Positions 6,193 through 7,552 of a DNA stretch of 7,552 nucleotides are shown here, one piece after another. Every line of letters starts with the position of its first letter. Within the stretch, counting starts at the first letter, position 1. Below the pieces are notes generated by a model. That model was not told the DNA's origin, ran no database searches, and worked only from the letters and a program-made list of their open reading frames with translations. The position numbers and the translations under genes were made by a program. The DNA is taken from NCBI GenBank assembly GCA_009786675.1, contig WQRP01000053.1, positions 1-7,552 of the forward strand, in the 5' to 3' direction. This DNA is from Treponema sp. (GTDB taxonomy: Bacteria; Spirochaetota; Spirochaetia; Treponematales; Breznakiellaceae).

Positions 6193-7552
6193 ATGCCAAG
6201 GATACCCAAAACCCGCCCCTTAGTCATTGCGGTCGCGCTGGCGGCCCTGGCCGTTACGTGCGCCACCCCGCCCAGGGTCGAGCCCCCGGCGCGGGATCAG
6301 GTTCTGTACAGGTTCGTCAGGTTTTATGACGGCACCTATGGCTACGACCCCAACTCCCCGGTTCCGTACCACAGGTTCACCGACGAAATCGTAAGGATCC
6401 CGGGCGCCCTGGCGCCGGTCAAGCGCCAGTTCAGGTCCGCCTGGGTCGCCACCGTCCACAATCTGGACATGCCCCTGGCCGCCTCGCCGGGGGATTTCCG
6501 CCGCGAGTTCGACGCCATACTGGACGTGTTCCAGGACTGGAACATGAACGCGCTTATCTTCCAGGTAAGGCCGACGCTGGACGCTTTCTACCCGTCGCGG
6601 ATCAATCCCTGGTCCCACTTTCTGACGGGGGCGCAGGGCCGGGATCCCGGATGGGATCCCCTGGAATGGATGATCGCCCAAACCCATGCCCGGGGAATGG
6701 AATTCCACGCCTGGTTCAACCCCTACCGCGTCACCGCCGCCAACTACCGCTGGCTTTCGGTTCCGGGCCACACGTCGGCCCAGATTGTCGAGATGGGCAC
6801 GGTGGATCTGGTGCGCACGCTGAACGCCGTGGGGATGCTTGCCGACAACAACTTCGCCGTCCTGCACCCCCAGTACGTGTACCGCTTTAACGGAAGGCTG
6901 TACCTTGACGCCGGTTTCCCGGCCGTGCGCGAGCACGTCGTCGAGACGATCCGCGAGGTAATCGAGAACTACGACGTGGACGCGATACACTTCGACGACT
7001 ACTTTTACCCCTACCGCGCCGGTGCCCTTGTTTTCGGCATGGCGAACGAGGACAGGGTCGCCTTCGAGCGTTACGGCCTGGGCTATTTTCCGGACACGCA
7101 GGCCGGGATCGAGCAATGGCGCAGGGAGAACAACACCGCGCTTGTCCGGGGCGTCCGGGCCGCGATTACCGCCGAGAACGAAAGGAGCGGCCGGGCGATT
7201 CAGTTCGGGATAAGCCCCTTCGGCATCTGGGAGCACAGGCAGAACGATCCCCGGGGATCCAACACCCCGACCGGCTCCGCCCGTACCTTCGCCGGGCAGG
7301 TCTTCGCCGACACCTATCTATGGGTAAGGGAGGGGCTGATCGACTACGTGATTCCGCAGATCTACTGGAGCTTCGACCAGGGTGCCGCCCCCTACGCCGA
7401 GCTTGTCCGCTGGTGGGCCGAACTTGTCCAGGGCACGAACGTGAGCCTGTACATAGGCCATGCCAACTACAAGCACCTGGACAACGCCCCCCACGAACCG
7501 GCCTGGATGAACCCCAGGGAGATCGTAAACCAGCTGAAGTACAACCAGCTGC
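6193..7552 (+). CDS. GHL10-family (YngK/DigH-like) glycoside hydrolase lipoprotein, C-terminus beyond window
   Basis: The first 453 residues of a glycosyl-hydrolase-like 10 protein (formerly DUF187), a TIM-barrel family. Residues 1-23 form a lipoprotein signal ending in LAVTC, with Cys23 the likely lipidated residue; Thr before Cys is looser than the usual Ala/Gly/Ser. Family landmarks follow in order: RSAWVATVHNLDMP (81-94), ALIFQVRPTLDAFYPS (120-135), RGMEFHAWFNPYR (167-179), VDAIHFDDYFYPY (262-274, with Asp268/Asp269 at the barrel's catalytic position), then ISPFGIW, IDYVIPQIYW and LYIGHANYK. In E. coli the family member DigH (YddW) is an outer-membrane lipoprotein that cleaves peptidoglycan strands stripped of peptides, so a similar envelope role is plausible here. 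The start at 6193 has GGAG with a 6-base spacer. Family certain, substrate inferred. Confidence 0.93.
   Translation, partial: MPRIPKTRPLVIAVALAALAVTCATPPRVEPPARDQVLYRFVRFYDGTYGYDPNSPVPYHRFTDEIVRIPGALAPVKRQFRSAWVATVHNLDMPLAASPGDFRREFDAILDVFQDWNMNALIFQVRPTLDAFYPSRINPWSHFLTGAQGRDPGWDPLEWMIAQTHARGMEFHAWFNPYRVTAANYRWLSVPGHTSAQIVEMGTVDLVRTLNAVGMLADNNFAVLHPQYVYRFNGRLYLDAGFPAVREHVVETIREVIENYDVDAIHFDDYFYPYRAGALVFGMANEDRVAFERYGLGYFPDTQAGIEQWRRENNTALVRGVRAAITAENERSGRAIQFGISPFGIWEHRQNDPRGSNTPTGSARTFAGQVFADTYLWVREGLIDYVIPQIYWSFDQGAAPYAELVRWWAELVQGTNVSLYIGHANYKHLDNAPHEPAWMNPREIVNQLKYNQL

Noticed and set aside
6220..7236. Long minus-strand open frame opposite the GHL10 gene
   Set aside because: Composition (Arg, Gly, Pro, Val, His rich) is that of a shadow of a GC-rich gene; the plus-strand frame matches a known family throughout.

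Overview
This is a GC-rich window (high in the genes, clearly lower in the 420-651 gap) from what looks like an anaerobic, hydrogen-metabolising bacterium with a diderm-type envelope. HydF implies an [FeFe] hydrogenase. The Rpn-family nuclease, the GHL10 lipoprotein with a relaxed lipobox (Thr before the Cys) and the many exported proteins would fit a spirochaete. That assignment is inference only, because no rRNA or other phylogenetic marker is present.

Left part (1-3505, all minus strand). A partial Rpn-family PD-(D/E)XK nuclease runs off the left edge (1-419). Upstream of it is a 232-bp AT-richer gap holding a near-perfect operator-like palindrome (511-531) and a weak hairpin that could terminate the next gene. 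Next is a GntP-family organic-acid permease (652-1995) with an elaborate leader: a TTGACA/TATAGT promoter, a 23-bp palindrome at the expected start of transcription, and a 9+3-bp stem-loop just before the ribosome binding site. Next is an exported protein of unrecognised family with an NCSGF motif resembling the NlpC/P60 or papain-like nucleophile (2141-3505).

Right part (3565-7552, all plus strand). It is divergent from the exported protein across a 59-bp gap. It carries a DegS-like membrane-anchored HtrA protease with one PDZ domain (3565-4821), the [FeFe]-hydrogenase maturase HydF (4890-6122) and a GHL10-family lipoprotein that leaves the window on the right (6193 onward). Spacing between these three is 68 and 70 bp.

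Three of the six genes (exported NlpC-like protein, HtrA, GHL10 lipoprotein) point to envelope or peptidoglycan maintenance. HydF stands among them without hydE, hydG or hydrogenase genes in view. I see no CRISPR array, insertion sequence, tRNA or rRNA. The best candidates for something undescribed are the regulatory leader of the permease and the unassigned exported cysteine-motif protein.
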